A stretch of 57,594 nt of DNA, from the NCBI GenBank assembly GCA_016873995.1, contig VGVR01000020.1:1-57594 (forward strand), in the 5' to 3' direction. Of the stretch, positions 1 through 9,024 are shown piece after piece. Within the stretch, counting starts at the first letter, position 1. Each line of letters begins with the position of its first letter. The stretch is from Gemmatimonadota bacterium. GTDB taxonomy: Bacteria; Gemmatimonadota; Gemmatimonadetes; Longimicrobiales; Gaopeijiaceae. Under the pieces are notes generated by a model. That model worked only from the letters and a program-made list of their open reading frames with translations, was not told the origin of the DNA and did no database searches. Made by a program: the position numbers and the translations under genes.

Positions 1-1
1 G

Positions 2-1114
2 CGGCTCGACGCTCTCGAAGTCCCGCGGCGCTCCTGGGACGACGCGGTCGCTGCACTCGACGTAGACGTGCGCGCTGCGCTCGAGCGCGCCGCAGCGAAT
101 ATCCGCCGCTTTCACGAGGCGCAGCTCCCCGGAGACGTGACGCTCGAGGTCGAGCCCGGCGTGCGCATCACCCGCACCTGGACGCCCCTGGCCCGCGTCG
201 GCGTGTACGCTCCCGGTGGCAGAGCGGCGTATCCGAGCTCGGTGCTCATGGGCGTCGTCCCGGCGAGGGCCGCCGGCGTGAACGAGGTGATCGTCTGCTC
301 GCCGCCGGGACCTGTCGGCGCGCCGCCGCGCGAGGTGCTGGCCGCGTGCGCTATCGGCGGTGCGGACAGGCTGTTCGCGCTGGGCGGCGCGGGCGCGGTC
401 GCGGCCATGGCGTTCGGCACGGAGAGCGTGCCGCGGGTGGACGCGGTCGTCGGCCCGGGGAACCGCTGGGTCACGGAGGCGAAGGGTCAGGTCGCGGGCG
501 ACGTGATGATCGACTCGCCCGCCGGGCCCTCCGAGGTCCTCGTGCTCGCGGACGCTGCCACCGACGCGCGGCTCGTGGCGCTCGAGATGATGGCTCAGGC
601 CGAGCACGACCCCGACGCGGCGTGCGTGTTGGTGACCACGTCGGTGGGCGTCGCGGAGGCGACGGAAGCCTCACTCGCCGAGGAGCTCGGCAAGGCGCCC
701 CGCGCGGACATCTGCCGGCGGGCATTCGCGACGTCCGGGGCCATCTTGGTGGCCGCCGCGCTGGACGAGGCGATCGACTTCACGAACCGATACGCTCCCG
801 AGCACCTGTCCGTCATGACGGCGGCGGCCGCGGCCGATGCGCGCAGAGTGCGCACGGCTGGCACCACGTTCGTGGGACCGAGCGCGTCGGTCGCGTTCGG
901 CGACTACATGACGGGCGCCAACCACGTGCTGCCCACCACGGGCCGGGCGCGGAGCTTCTCCGGGCTCTCGACCATGAACTACCTGCGCTCGTTCACCATT
1001 CAGGAGGTGACGCCGGCGGGCGCCGCGGCCATGGCCGACGCCGTCGCGCGGCTCGCCCAAGCCGAGCGGCTCCCCGCGCACGCCGCCGCCGCGCTCGCCC
1101 GGAGGGCGCCGTGA
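2..1114 (+). CDS. hisD: Histidinol dehydrogenase, 5'-truncated by window edge
   Basis: Catalyses the last two steps of histidine synthesis, oxidising L-histidinol to L-histidine with two NAD+ in the cytoplasm. The frame is open from base 2, so the start codon and roughly the first 60 residues of a ~430-residue protein lie outside the window; 370 residues are visible. Family signatures are clear: MAQAEHD near visible residue 196, YAPEHL near 262 and GDYMTGANHVLP near 300. These carry the zinc-binding Gln, His and Asp residues known for HisD. The TGA stop overlaps the GTG start of hisC (GTGA), which shows a translationally coupled operon. hisG is expected just upstream but cannot be seen. Confidence 0.96.
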   Translation, partial: RLDALEVPRRSWDDAVAALDVDVRAALERAAANIRRFHEAQLPGDVTLEVEPGVRITRTWTPLARVGVYAPGGRAAYPSSVLMGVVPARAAGVNEVIVCSPPGPVGAPPREVLAACAIGGADRLFALGGAGAVAAMAFGTESVPRVDAVVGPGNRWVTEAKGQVAGDVMIDSPAGPSEVLVLADAATDARLVALEMMAQAEHDPDAACVLVTTSVGVAEATEASLAEELGKAPRADICRRAFATSGAILVAAALDEAIDFTNRYAPEHLSVMTAAAAADARRVRTAGTTFVGPSASVAFGDYMTGANHVLPTTGRARSFSGLSTMNYLRSFTIQEVTPAGAAAMADAVARLAQAERLPAHAAAALARRAP

Positions 1115-2202
1115 GTCCCTTCCCCCGCGCCGACTACGCGTCGCTGAGGGTCTACGATCCGGGACGTCGTCCCACCGCGGTCGACCTCTCCGACAACACG
1201 AACCTCTGGGGCCCGAACCCCGATGCGCTCGCGCGCATCCGCGCCGCGGCGCCTGACGACGTGCGCTGCTATCCGGAGGTGTACGCGGACACGCTGCGGC
1301 GAGCAGTCGCCGAGCGCTTCGGCGTCGCGCCCGAGTGTGTCACGACCGGCGCCGGCTCGGACGACGTGCTCGACTCGGCATTTCGCGCCGCCGCGGGCCC
1401 GGGCGACCGCGTGGCGTTCCCGGCTCCGACGTTCGTCATGGCCGAAGAGCTCGCACGCATGAACGGCATGACGCCCGTTCCGGTGCCGTGGCGGACGGCC
1501 CTCGCCGACCCTCGGACGCTGCTCGAGTGCGCTCCGTCCGTCGTGTACGTGTGCAGGCCGAACAACCCGACCGGCGGGCTCGCGCCGCGCGAGTGGGTGG
1601 AGCGGCTGCTCGACCTCGCCGGCGCGAGTGGTCCGCTGGTGGTGATCGACGAAGCGTACGCGGACTTCGCGCGCGAGTCCTTCGTTGGCCAGGCGACCGA
1701 GCGGCCCCGTCTCCTGGTGGCGCGCACCTGCTCCAAGGCCTACGGGCTCGCGGGACTCCGCTGCGGGTTCGGCGTCGCCCGCCCCGAGGTGACGCTCGAG
1801 GTCGAGAAATCGCGCGGGCCCTTCAAGGTGGCCCGCCTCACCGCCGAGGCCGCCGCCGCCGCCGTGCGCGACGGGAGCGGGTGGGTCGAGCGCACGGTCG
1901 CGGAGTGCCTGACGAACCGGGACCGGCTGCGCGAGGAGCTCGAGCGCCGCGGGCTTCGCCTGCTCGACAGTTCCGCGAACTTCATCCTCTTCGCGGCGCC
2001 CTCCGGCTCGGCCAAGCAGGACGCCATCACCCTCCGCGAGCAAGGAGTCCAGGTGCGACCGTTCGTCGACGTCCCCGACCTGGGGGACGCGCTGCGCGTC
2101 ACCGTGGGTCCGTGGCCTCTGCTGGAGCGCTTCCTCGCCGCGGTCGATCGACTGCTGGCGACGACGCGCTCGGGAGGTTCGCGCCCCGGAGCGGAACCAT
2201 GA
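1111..2202 (+). CDS. hisC: Histidinol-phosphate aminotransferase
   Basis: PLP-dependent class I/II aminotransferase that converts imidazole-acetol phosphate plus glutamate to histidinol phosphate. The protein is 363 residues, usual for HisC. The Schiff-base lysine is K209 in SKAYGLAGLR, and NNPTGG near residue 150 binds the cofactor. The GTG start at 1111 is chosen because it overlaps the hisD stop as GTGA and gives a family-typical N-terminus with SDNTNLWGPNP. The frame is open upstream inside hisD, but that stretch is a shadow. The gene ends in an ATGA overlap with hisH. Confidence 0.95.
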   Translation: MSPFPRADYASLRVYDPGRRPTAVDLSDNTNLWGPNPDALARIRAAAPDDVRCYPEVYADTLRRAVAERFGVAPECVTTGAGSDDVLDSAFRAAAGPGDRVAFPAPTFVMAEELARMNGMTPVPVPWRTALADPRTLLECAPSVVYVCRPNNPTGGLAPREWVERLLDLAGASGPLVVIDEAYADFARESFVGQATERPRLLVARTCSKAYGLAGLRCGFGVARPEVTLEVEKSRGPFKVARLTAEAAAAAVRDGSGWVERTVAECLTNRDRLREELERRGLRLLDSSANFILFAAPSGSAKQDAITLREQGVQVRPFVDVPDLGDALRVTVGPWPLLERFLAAVDRLLATTRSGGSRPGAEP

Positions 2203-2801
2203 ACGTCGCGCTCTTCGACTACGGCGCGGGCAACCTGCACTCGCTCGGGAAGGCGCTCGAGGAAGCAGGTGCACGCGTGACCGTGACCACGGACTGGAAA
2301 GAGGCGCTCGCCAAGGACGCGCTCGTGCTCCCGGGCGTGGGCGCGTTCGGCCCGGCCGCCGCGGCGCTTCCGAAGAACCGTGCGCCCGTGCGCGAGGCGC
2401 TCGCAGCTGGACTCCCCTGTCTCGGCATCTGTCTCGGCATGCAACTCCTCTTCGAGGATTCGGAAGAAGCGGCCGGCGACGGCATCGGGCTCGTGCCGGG
2501 GAAGGTCCGGCTGCTCGACGCGCGCATCGTCCCCCAGATGGGGTGGAACGACGTGGAGACGAGCGGCGACCCGATCTTCGCGGGTGTGACCGACTTGGTC
2601 GCGTATTTCGCCAACTCGTACGTCTGCATTCCAAGCGATGCCAGCGACGCGATCGCCTGGTCGGAGTACGACGGCGTGCGCTCGGCCGCTGGCGCGCGGC
2701 GCGCGCGCACGTGGGGCCTCCAGTTCCACCCCGAGAAGAGCTCGGGACCTGGACGGCGCATCATCTCCAACTTCGTCGCACTCGCACGGGAGGCCTCGTG
2801 A
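2199..2801 (+). CDS. hisH: Imidazole glycerol phosphate synthase, glutamine amidotransferase subunit
   Basis: Class I glutaminase that produces ammonia and channels it to HisF for formation of imidazole glycerol phosphate and AICAR. It is 200 residues, normal for HisH. The catalytic triad is visible: Cys78 in GICLGMQ and His177/Glu179 in FHPEKS. The N-terminus MNVALFDYGAGN is diagnostic. The ATG at 2199 overlaps the hisC TGA. Its partner hisF lies three genes downstream, separated by hisA and hisB, so subunits are presumably balanced through the shared transcript. Confidence 0.96.
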   Translation: MNVALFDYGAGNLHSLGKALEEAGARVTVTTDWKEALAKDALVLPGVGAFGPAAAALPKNRAPVREALAAGLPCLGICLGMQLLFEDSEEAAGDGIGLVPGKVRLLDARIVPQMGWNDVETSGDPIFAGVTDLVAYFANSYVCIPSDASDAIAWSEYDGVRSAAGARRARTWGLQFHPEKSSGPGRRIISNFVALAREAS

Positions 2802-3532
2802 TCGCGGCGCCGGCGGTGGACCTCAAGGGCGGCCGCTGCGTGCAGCTCGTGGGCGGCAAGCCCGACGAGGTGGCCGTATCGCTCCCCAACCCGATCGCGG
2901 CGGCCGAGCGCTGGTACGGTGTGGGCTTCGGCACGCTGCACGTCGTCGATCTGGATGCCGCGTTGGGCATCGGCGACAACCTGGGCATCATCCTCGACCT
3001 GATCTCGGCGACGCCCGCGGATACGCAGGTCGGAGGAGGCATTCGCACGGACGAGCGCGCCGAAATCCTGCTCGACGCAGGGGCGGACCGCATCGTGGTC
3101 GGCACCCGCGGGCTCGACGACCCCACTTGGCTGGCGGGCCTCGCGCGCGCGTATCCCGGGCGCGTCATGGTCGCGCTCGACACCAAAGACGGGCGCATCC
3201 TCCGGCGCGGGTGGACAGAAGAGTCCCCGCTCGAGATCTCGACGTACCTGCCCGGCCTGGCGGCACTCCCCCTGGCCGGGATCCTGTCGACCAACGTGGC
3301 GCGCGAGGGGCGACTCCAGGGAATCGATCGCGACGCATGCCGCGAGGTCATCGAGCTGAGCCCTCACTCGGTGTGGGCTTCCGGGGGCGTGACCACGATG
3401 GACGAGCTCGACTATCTGGACGGGGCGGGCGCGGCGGGCGTGGTGCTCGGCATGGCGCTCTACACGGACACGTTGAACGCAGGTGACGTCGCTGCCCGCT
3501 GGGGTGGCGCAAACACGGCGAAGACCCGATGA
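2798..3532 (+). CDS. hisA: ProFAR isomerase
   Basis: 1-(5-phosphoribosyl)-5-[(5-phosphoribosylamino)methylideneamino]imidazole-4-carboxamide isomerase, an Amadori rearrangement enzyme with a (beta-alpha)8 barrel of 244 residues. The catalytic Asp8 sits in PAVDLKGG at the first strand, and a second conserved Asp is in VALDTKDG. Phosphate-binding glycines are seen in QVGGGIR and in ASGGV. The GTG start at 2798 overlaps the hisH TGA as GTGA. The protein is homologous to HisF encoded in the same operon, as expected from their shared half-barrel ancestry. Confidence 0.95.
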   Translation: MIAAPAVDLKGGRCVQLVGGKPDEVAVSLPNPIAAAERWYGVGFGTLHVVDLDAALGIGDNLGIILDLISATPADTQVGGGIRTDERAEILLDAGADRIVVGTRGLDDPTWLAGLARAYPGRVMVALDTKDGRILRRGWTEESPLEISTYLPGLAALPLAGILSTNVAREGRLQGIDRDACREVIELSPHSVWASGGVTTMDELDYLDGAGAAGVVLGMALYTDTLNAGDVAARWGGANTAKTR

Positions 3533-4068
3533 GCAAGCTGAAGCGGGAGACCAAGGAGACGCGCATCGTCGCCGACGTGCGCATCGGCAGCGGTGTGGCG
3601 AAGGTGAGCACCGGCGACCAGTTCCTGACTCACATGGTCGAGACGCTCGCGCGCTACGCCGGTCTCGACATCCAGCTCGAGGCCACCGGCGACCTGCGTC
3701 ACCACCTCATCGAGGACGTCGCCATCGTGCTCGGCCTCGCGCTGAAGGACGAGGTGCCCGAGAAGTGCGCGCGCTACGGCTGGGCGGAGGTGCCCATGGA
3801 CGAGGCGCTCGCCTCGGCGGCCATCGACATCGGTGGGCGCCCCTACTATGTGGGCAGGCTCCCGTCGAAGCTCTACGCGCATTTCCTGCACTCGTTCGCG
3901 ACCAACCTCGGCGCGACGCTCCACGTGCGCGTGCTCCGCGGCATCGACAAGCACCACAAGGTCGAGGCCGCCATCAAGGCGACCGGCCTCGCGCTCAGGC
4001 AGGCCCTGCAGAAGGGCGACCAGGTCTTCAGCACCAAGGGCTCCGTGAAGATCGAGCGGCTCGGCTGA
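3529..4068 (+). CDS. hisB: Imidazoleglycerol-phosphate dehydratase, compact variant
   Basis: Manganese-dependent dehydratase making imidazole-acetol phosphate. At 179 residues it is shorter than the usual ~195. Visible motifs are [23 protein letters not shown] and, later, [16 protein letters not shown]. Canonical HisB has GDL, four residues such as EIDD, then HHTVED; here only one residue separates GDL from HHLIED. The loop before the first metal motif is therefore about three residues shorter. The metal-binding His, His and Glu are kept, so activity is expected. It is monofunctional, with no phosphatase domain. The ATG overlaps the hisA stop, and its TGA shares one base with the hisF ATG. 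Confidence 0.93.
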   Translation: MSKLKRETKETRIVADVRIGSGVAKVSTGDQFLTHMVETLARYAGLDIQLEATGDLRHHLIEDVAIVLGLALKDEVPEKCARYGWAEVPMDEALASAAIDIGGRPYYVGRLPSKLYAHFLHSFATNLGATLHVRVLRGIDKHHKVEAAIKATGLALRQALQKGDQVFSTKGSVKIERLG

Positions 4069-4901
4069 TGCTTCGGCCGCGCGTGATCGTGTGCCTGGAC
4101 GTGAAGGACGGGCGCGTCGTTAAAGGCACCCAGTTCCAGAACCTGCGCGACGTCGGCGACCCGGTGGAGCTCGCGGCCCGTTACGAGGCCGAGGGCGCGG
4201 ACGAGGTCGTCTTCCTGGACGTGTCGGCGTCCAAGGAAGCGCGGGGCACCCTGCTCGACGTCGTGCGCCGCACCGCGGAGCGCCTCTTCGTGCCTCTCAC
4301 CGTGGGAGGCGGCGTGCGCTCGGCCGCGGACATCGGACCGCTCCTGCGCGCGGGCGCCGACAAGATCAGCGTGAACACGGCGGCCGTCCGCGACCCGGGG
4401 CTGCTCTCGCTCGGCGCCGAGCGCTTCGGGAGCCAGTGCATCGTCGCCAGCATCGACGCGCAGCGCGACGCCGGTAGCTGGCGCTGCTACACGCACGGCG
4501 GCACCGAGCGCACCGAGCTCGACGCCATCGAGTGGGCCGCCGAGTGCGAGGCTCGCGGCGCTGGCGAGATCCTGCTCACCTCGATCGACCAGGACGGCGC
4601 ACGGACCGGCTACGACCTCGAGTTCACGCGGCAGGTCGCGGACTCGGTGCCCGTGCCGGTCATCGCCTCCGGTGGCGCGGGCCAGGCCGAGCACCTGCGC
4701 GACGCGTTCGCCGAAGGCCACGCGTCCGCCGCGCTCGTGGCGGGCATCCTGCACGACGGCCTAACCACCGTGGGCGCGCTCAAGTCGGCGCTGAACGGGT
4801 GGGGAATCAACGTGCGGCCGACCGCATCGGCCTCGCGGCCCGCCGGGACCCCTTCAGCCTCGCGGCCCACCGCACGCGCCAGGACCGGAGGCCGCCCATG
4901 A
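4068..4901 (+). CDS. hisF: Imidazole glycerol phosphate synthase, cyclase subunit
   Basis: Cyclase half of IGP synthase, a (beta-alpha)8 barrel that combines PRFAR with ammonia from HisH. Catalytic Asp11 (VCLDVKDG) and Asp130 (SIDAQ) are both present, at the same numbers as in well-studied HisF proteins. The body ends near residue 250 at [11 protein letters not shown]. About 25 further residues, rich in Ala, Ser, Arg and Pro with a repeated ASRP unit, are unlike normal HisF. They overlap nothing except the last bases before hisI, so they are probably a neutral extension after loss of an earlier stop. The ATG at 4068 is the only sensible start. Confidence 0.94.
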   Translation: MLRPRVIVCLDVKDGRVVKGTQFQNLRDVGDPVELAARYEAEGADEVVFLDVSASKEARGTLLDVVRRTAERLFVPLTVGGGVRSAADIGPLLRAGADKISVNTAAVRDPGLLSLGAERFGSQCIVASIDAQRDAGSWRCYTHGGTERTELDAIEWAAECEARGAGEILLTSIDQDGARTGYDLEFTRQVADSVPVPVIASGGAGQAEHLRDAFAEGHASAALVAGILHDGLTTVGALKSALNGWGINVRPTASASRPAGTPSASRPTARARTGGRP

Positions 4902-5515
4902 CGAACCGGCGCATCGACAGCGCGGGCGACCTCGACGCACTCGCCTTCGGCGACCGACTCGTGCCGGTCGTCGCGCAGGACGCCGCCACGGGCGAAGTCC
5001 TCATGGTCGCGTTCGCCAACCGTCAGGCGCTCGAGAAGTCGCTCGCCACTGGGCAGATGCACTTCTGGTCGCGCCGGCGCAGCGCGCTCTGGCGCAAGGG
5101 CGAGACGAGCGGCAACACGCTCCAGCTCGTGTCGCTGCACGCCGACTGCGACGCCGACACCGTGCTCGCGCGGGTGACCCCCGCGGGGCCGACCTGTCAC
5201 ACCGGTGAACGCACCTGCTTCGGCGAGGGCGCCGACGTGGCCGTGTCCGCGCTCGCCCGCCTGGACGAGACGCTGGCCGCTCGCCAGAAGGACCTGCCCG
5301 CTGGCAGCTACACGGTGAAGCTCCTCGGCGACGCCAACGTCCGCCTCAAGAAGCTGGGAGAGGAGAGCGCGGAGCTGGTCGCGGCGCTCGCGGTGGGCGA
5401 CACCGGGCGCGCCACCGAAGAGGCCGCCGACCTGGTGTACCACGTTCTGGTCGCGCTGCGCGCCGCCGGCGTCGATGTGAGCGCCCTGCTCGAGGAGCTG
5501 GGCCGACGGGCATGA
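4898..5515 (+). CDS. hisIE: Bifunctional phosphoribosyl-AMP cyclohydrolase / phosphoribosyl-ATP pyrophosphatase
   Basis: A fusion of the second and third enzymes of histidine synthesis in one 205-residue chain. Residues ~1-110 are the PRA-CH domain, with the zinc/magnesium motifs HADCDADT and CHTGERTCF. Residues ~115-205 are the all-helical PRA-PH (MazG-like) domain, with EESAELV and EEAADLVYH. The fusion order (I then E) is the common bacterial one. The ATG overlaps the hisF TGA, and the gene overlaps the following ABC exporter by ATGA, so the transcript continues past the pathway. Confidence 0.95.
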   Translation: MTNRRIDSAGDLDALAFGDRLVPVVAQDAATGEVLMVAFANRQALEKSLATGQMHFWSRRRSALWRKGETSGNTLQLVSLHADCDADTVLARVTPAGPTCHTGERTCFGEGADVAVSALARLDETLAARQKDLPAGSYTVKLLGDANVRLKKLGEESAELVAALAVGDTGRATEEAADLVYHVLVALRAAGVDVSALLEELGRRA

Positions 5516-7314
5516 GTGGCGACGTCGCCTTCCAGGAGGAGGAGGCGCTCGGCAAGGCGTACGACGCGCGCCTCATGCGGAGGCTGCTGCGATACCTCCG
5601 CCCCTACTGGAAGCAGGTCGCGCTCGCTCTGCTCGTGCTCCTGCTCGCAGCGGGCGCCAACGTCATCGGGCCCTGGATCACGCAGCGCGTCATCGACGAG
5701 GCCATCCCGAGTCGCGATTCAGACCTCCTCGCCCTACTCGCGCTCGCGTTTCTGGGAACCGTCGCGGTCGGCTTCGCGCTCGAGTACGCTGAGGCGCTCG
5801 TCACGACGTGGCTCGGCCAGTCCGTCATGTACGACCTGCGCAAGGAGATCTTCGACAAGCTCCAGCGCGCCGATCTGAAGTTCTACGACAGGACGCCGAT
5901 CGGCCGGCTCATGACGCGCATCACCAACGACGTCGAGACGCTGAACGAGCTGTTCAGCTCGGGCGTGGTGACGGTGTTCGGCGACCTCTTCACGCTGGCG
6001 TTCATCGTCGTCGCGATGCTCGGCATGAACTGGCAGCTCGCGCTGGTCACGTTCAGCGTGCTGCCGCTCGTGTTCATCACGGTGTTCGTGTTCCGCGCGA
6101 AGATTCGCGATGCCTACCGCGAGATCCGCGTGCGGATCGCTCGCGTGAATGCGTTCATGCACGAGCGCTTCACTGGGATCCGCGTGGTGCAGCTGTTCAA
6201 CCGTGAGGACGCCGAGGCCGCCAAGCTCGCGCAGCTGAACGACGAGCACCTCCAGGCGAACCTGCGGTCCATCAAGTACTACGCGCTGTTCTTCCCGCTC
6301 ATGGAGTTCTTCACCGCGCTCGCGCTGGCGCTGATCGTCTGGTTCGGCGGCGTCCGCAGTCTCGACGGCGCCATCACCGTCGGCGTGATCGCCGCGTTCC
6401 TCCAGTATGCGCGCAGGTTCTTCCAGCCCATCCAGGACCTCTCCGAGAAGTACAACCTCCTCCAGAGCGCGATGGCATCGTCGGAGCGCGTGTTCAAGCT
6501 GCTCGACCACGAGATCGCGGTCGTCGATCCGCCGAGCCCGAGATCGCTCCCCGAGCCGCCCGTGGGACACATCCAGTTCGACCACGTCTGGTTCGCGTAT
6601 GGTACGGACGCCGCCGGAGGGCCCGACTGGGTGCTCCGCGACGTGAACCTGGAGGTGCGGCCCGGTGAGAAGGTGGCCATCGTCGGGCACACCGGCGCCG
6701 GCAAGACGACGCTCATCAACCTGCTCATGCGGTTCTACGACCCCTCGCGCGGGCGCATCCTGCTCGACGGCGTGCCCATCCACGAAGCGCGCATCCACGA
6801 CGTGCGCTCCCGCATCGGCCTCGTGCTCCAGGACGTCTTCCTGTTCAGCCAGGACGTCGGCTACAACATCCGACTCGGCGAGAGCGTCATCGATGACGAC
6901 CGCGTGCGCACCGCGGCAGAGCGGGTCGGCGCGGCACCCTTCATCGACCGACTTCCGCAGGGATACGACCAGCCCCTCGGCGAGCGCGGTTCCACACTCT
7001 CGGTGGGCGAGCGGCAGCTGGTGAGCTTCGCGCGGGCGCTCGCGTTCGACCCCGCCATCTTGGTCCTCGACGAAGCGACCAGCTCCGTGGACTCGGAGAT
7101 CGAGGCCAAGATCGAGGCCGCCACCGACGAGCTACTCGAGGGGCGCACGTCGCTCGTCATCGCGCACCGGCTCTCCACCGTGCAGAACGCCGACCGCATC
7201 GTGGTGCTGCATCACGGCGAGGTACGCGAGCAGGGCACGCACGAGGAGCTGCTGGCGGCGGGAGGGCTCTACGCGCGGCTGCACGAGCTGCAGTTCGCGC
7301 CGGCAGCGGAGTGA
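5512..7314 (+). CDS. ABC exporter, fused membrane and ATPase domains (MsbA/MdlB type)
   Basis: A 600-residue half-transporter that should work as a homodimer or with a partner in the inner membrane. Residues ~25-310 form six transmembrane helices. Residues ~345-590 are the nucleotide-binding domain, with Walker A GHTGAGKTT (~391-399), an ABC signature TLSVGERQ (a common variant of LSGGQ, ~494), Walker B ILVLDEATSS (~516) and switch histidine IAHRLS. The substrate cannot be read from sequence; lipids, peptides or drugs are all possible. The ATG overlaps hisIE by 4 nt, so it is transcribed with the histidine operon although no link to histidine is known. Confidence 0.9.
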   Translation: MSGDVAFQEEEALGKAYDARLMRRLLRYLRPYWKQVALALLVLLLAAGANVIGPWITQRVIDEAIPSRDSDLLALLALAFLGTVAVGFALEYAEALVTTWLGQSVMYDLRKEIFDKLQRADLKFYDRTPIGRLMTRITNDVETLNELFSSGVVTVFGDLFTLAFIVVAMLGMNWQLALVTFSVLPLVFITVFVFRAKIRDAYREIRVRIARVNAFMHERFTGIRVVQLFNREDAEAAKLAQLNDEHLQANLRSIKYYALFFPLMEFFTALALALIVWFGGVRSLDGAITVGVIAAFLQYARRFFQPIQDLSEKYNLLQSAMASSERVFKLLDHEIAVVDPPSPRSLPEPPVGHIQFDHVWFAYGTDAAGGPDWVLRDVNLEVRPGEKVAIVGHTGAGKTTLINLLMRFYDPSRGRILLDGVPIHEARIHDVRSRIGLVLQDVFLFSQDVGYNIRLGESVIDDDRVRTAAERVGAAPFIDRLPQGYDQPLGERGSTLSVGERQLVSFARALAFDPAILVLDEATSSVDSEIEAKIEAATDELLEGRTSLVIAHRLSTVQNADRIVVLHHGEVREQGTHEELLAAGGLYARLHELQFAPAAE

Positions 7315-7325
7315 GGGGCGCCCCC

Positions 7326-8669
7326 CTACAACTCGTCGTCCGCCAATTTAGTCGCGGCCGCCGCGACGGAGTCGAGCACTGCGTGCCGCCGTGACACGGG
7401 CGCCAGCATACCGGCCACGCGAATGAGCGGCTCGTTCTCGAAGCCGGCAACCGGCTCGAGAGCCGCTTCGGTGTATCGGCTTCCGGGGTTCCAGAGGATC
7501 CACTCCTCGATTCCCGCGTCGTACGTCGCCTGGATCTGCGCGCGCACCTCGGCGGCCGCGTACGGAGGTTGGCCGAGGGAGAAATCCTGCAACCAGGGGC
7601 GCGTCGACCCCGCACCCTGCACGCGCGCGGACTTGTTCTGCGCGTCGCGCAACGCCCGCAGTACGATCTCGTACGGATACGCGTTCGGGGTCTGGTAGCC
7701 GAAGCTCCCCTGCCAGTAGTGGCTGGGGTACACCATCGGCAGCGCCACATCGACCCGGTCGATGATCGACTCCCACACTTGCCCGATGCCGACGTCGCGG
7801 TCCGCCGACGTCGTCACACCGAACACGTCCACGGTCACCTGCACGTCCAGGTCCGCGAGCCCCCTGCGCACGTACTCGAGCTGCTCGCGGATGGTGGCGG
7901 CCTTCGACCGCCCGTTCGACCCGCCGAAGACCGCCCGCGCCATGTCCTCCTCGGGCGCGTCGGGAAAGCGCACGTAGTCGAACTGGATTTCGGGGAAGCC
8001 GAGCTGCGCGACCTCACGCGCAAGGGCGATCTGATAATCCCACACGCCGCGCTCATAAGCGTTCAGCCAGACGATGCCTTTGCTGTCGATCCAGACCCCA
8101 CCCGCCGTGTCCGTGACCGCCAGCTCCGGCCGGTACTTCGCCAGGATGGGATCCTGCACGATGACAATGCGCGCAATAGGGTAGATCCGCTCTTCCTCGA
8201 GCTGCGTGAGCAGCGCCACGAGATCGCGGATGCGGATGTCCTGCGTCGCCCCGATCTCGTGTGCGAGCGGGACCTCCGTTGGATGGCTGACGAATCCGCT
8301 CGCGTCTTTGATGTCGATGACCAACGAGTTGATCTCCGTGCGCAGCGCGATGTCCATCAGCGCGCGCATGCGGTTCGCGGAGCCCGCCGCCCACGCGTTC
8401 ACGTAGAGTCCGCGCACCGCACGAGGACGTGGGAAGCGCGAGCTGGACGCGGACCCCGTGGGCGCATCCATCGGGGATACGCGCGCAGGCGCGGCTGACA
8501 CTTCCGTTCGCTGGCCCGGGACGAGAGCGGCGACCTCCGCGACGCCCACCGACGCAGCCGCCTCGGCCAGCATCGCGGCTGCCTGGTGCGAGAGGGCGTC
8601 GGACCCACCCTCACACGCCGCCAGGATCGGCAGCGCGAGGGCAAGCGAGCGCGGTAGGGTCGGCTTCAC
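7326..8669 (-). CDS. Putative glycoside hydrolase lipoprotein (DUF4015 family)
   Basis: Exported 447-residue protein matching the DUF4015 / GHL-type (beta-alpha)8 barrel family (COG1306). Family cues are GLYVNAWAAG at the first strand, LVIDIKDASG, IQFDYVRFPD and a C-terminal EEWILWNPGSRY. The N-terminus from GTG at 8669 is a lipoprotein signal with lipobox LAAC, so the mature protein should be anchored in an envelope membrane. That start was preferred over an upstream in-frame ATG because the extra 67 residues read as antisense of the rhodanese gene. It is the last gene of waaA-rhodanese-DUF4015, 13 nt after the rhodanese stop. The polysaccharide substrate is unknown. Confidence 0.8.
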   Translation of the reverse strand: MKPTLPRSLALALPILAACEGGSDALSHQAAAMLAEAAASVGVAEVAALVPGQRTEVSAAPARVSPMDAPTGSASSSRFPRPRAVRGLYVNAWAAGSANRMRALMDIALRTEINSLVIDIKDASGFVSHPTEVPLAHEIGATQDIRIRDLVALLTQLEEERIYPIARIVIVQDPILAKYRPELAVTDTAGGVWIDSKGIVWLNAYERGVWDYQIALAREVAQLGFPEIQFDYVRFPDAPEEDMARAVFGGSNGRSKAATIREQLEYVRRGLADLDVQVTVDVFGVTTSADRDVGIGQVWESIIDRVDVALPMVYPSHYWQGSFGYQTPNAYPYEIVLRALRDAQNKSARVQGAGSTRPWLQDFSLGQPPYAAAEVRAQIQATYDAGIEEWILWNPGSRYTEAALEPVAGFENEPLIRVAGMLAPVSRRHAVLDSVAAAATKLADDEL

Positions 8670-8682
8670 GGACGGTGTGGAG

Positions 8683-9024
8683 TCAGTAGGCCGGGAGGTC
8701 GGGATCGACCTCTTTGCGCCAGGCGAGTACCCCGCCCTCGAGGTTGAGCACGCGCTGGTAGCCCTTCTGCAGGAGTATCTTCCCCGCCCAGTCGCTCCGC
8801 CGCCCGCTCCGGCAATACAGCACGATCTCCTTGCTCTGGTCCAGCTCCGTAAAGCGTTCGGGGAACTCACCCGTCGGGATACGCGCCTGCCCGTGATCGG
8901 GCAGGTCCGCGATGTCGGCCTCGTAGTACTCGCGGACGTCCACCAACAGCGGAACGTCGCCCGCGTCCAGGCGGGCCTTGAGCTCCGTCGCGGTGATGAC
9001 AGGCACGGTCACGGCTCGAGTCAT
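8683..9024 (-). CDS. Single-domain rhodanese-like protein
   Basis: A 113-residue cytoplasmic rhodanese module. The active-site loop is CRSGRRS, with the catalytic Cys near residue 70, preceded by VDVREYYE and followed by the GGVLAWRKE typical of GlpE-like rhodaneses. It should carry a persulfide and move sulfane sulfur, but its acceptor is not evident from the neighbours. The ATG at 9024 overlaps the waaA TGA (ATGA), and its own stop is 13 nt ahead of the DUF4015 lipoprotein, giving a three-gene operon. Confidence 0.88.
   Translation of the reverse strand: MTRAVTVPVITATELKARLDAGDVPLLVDVREYYEADIADLPDHGQARIPTGEFPERFTELDQSKEIVLYCRSGRRSDWAGKILLQKGYQRVLNLEGGVLAWRKEVDPDLPAY

Noticed and set aside
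1000..2634. Long minus-strand ORF opposite hisC/hisH, and many similar antisense ORFs throughout
   Set aside because: High GC content suppresses stop codons on all frames. These show Arg/Pro-rich composition, no motifs and no ribosome sites.
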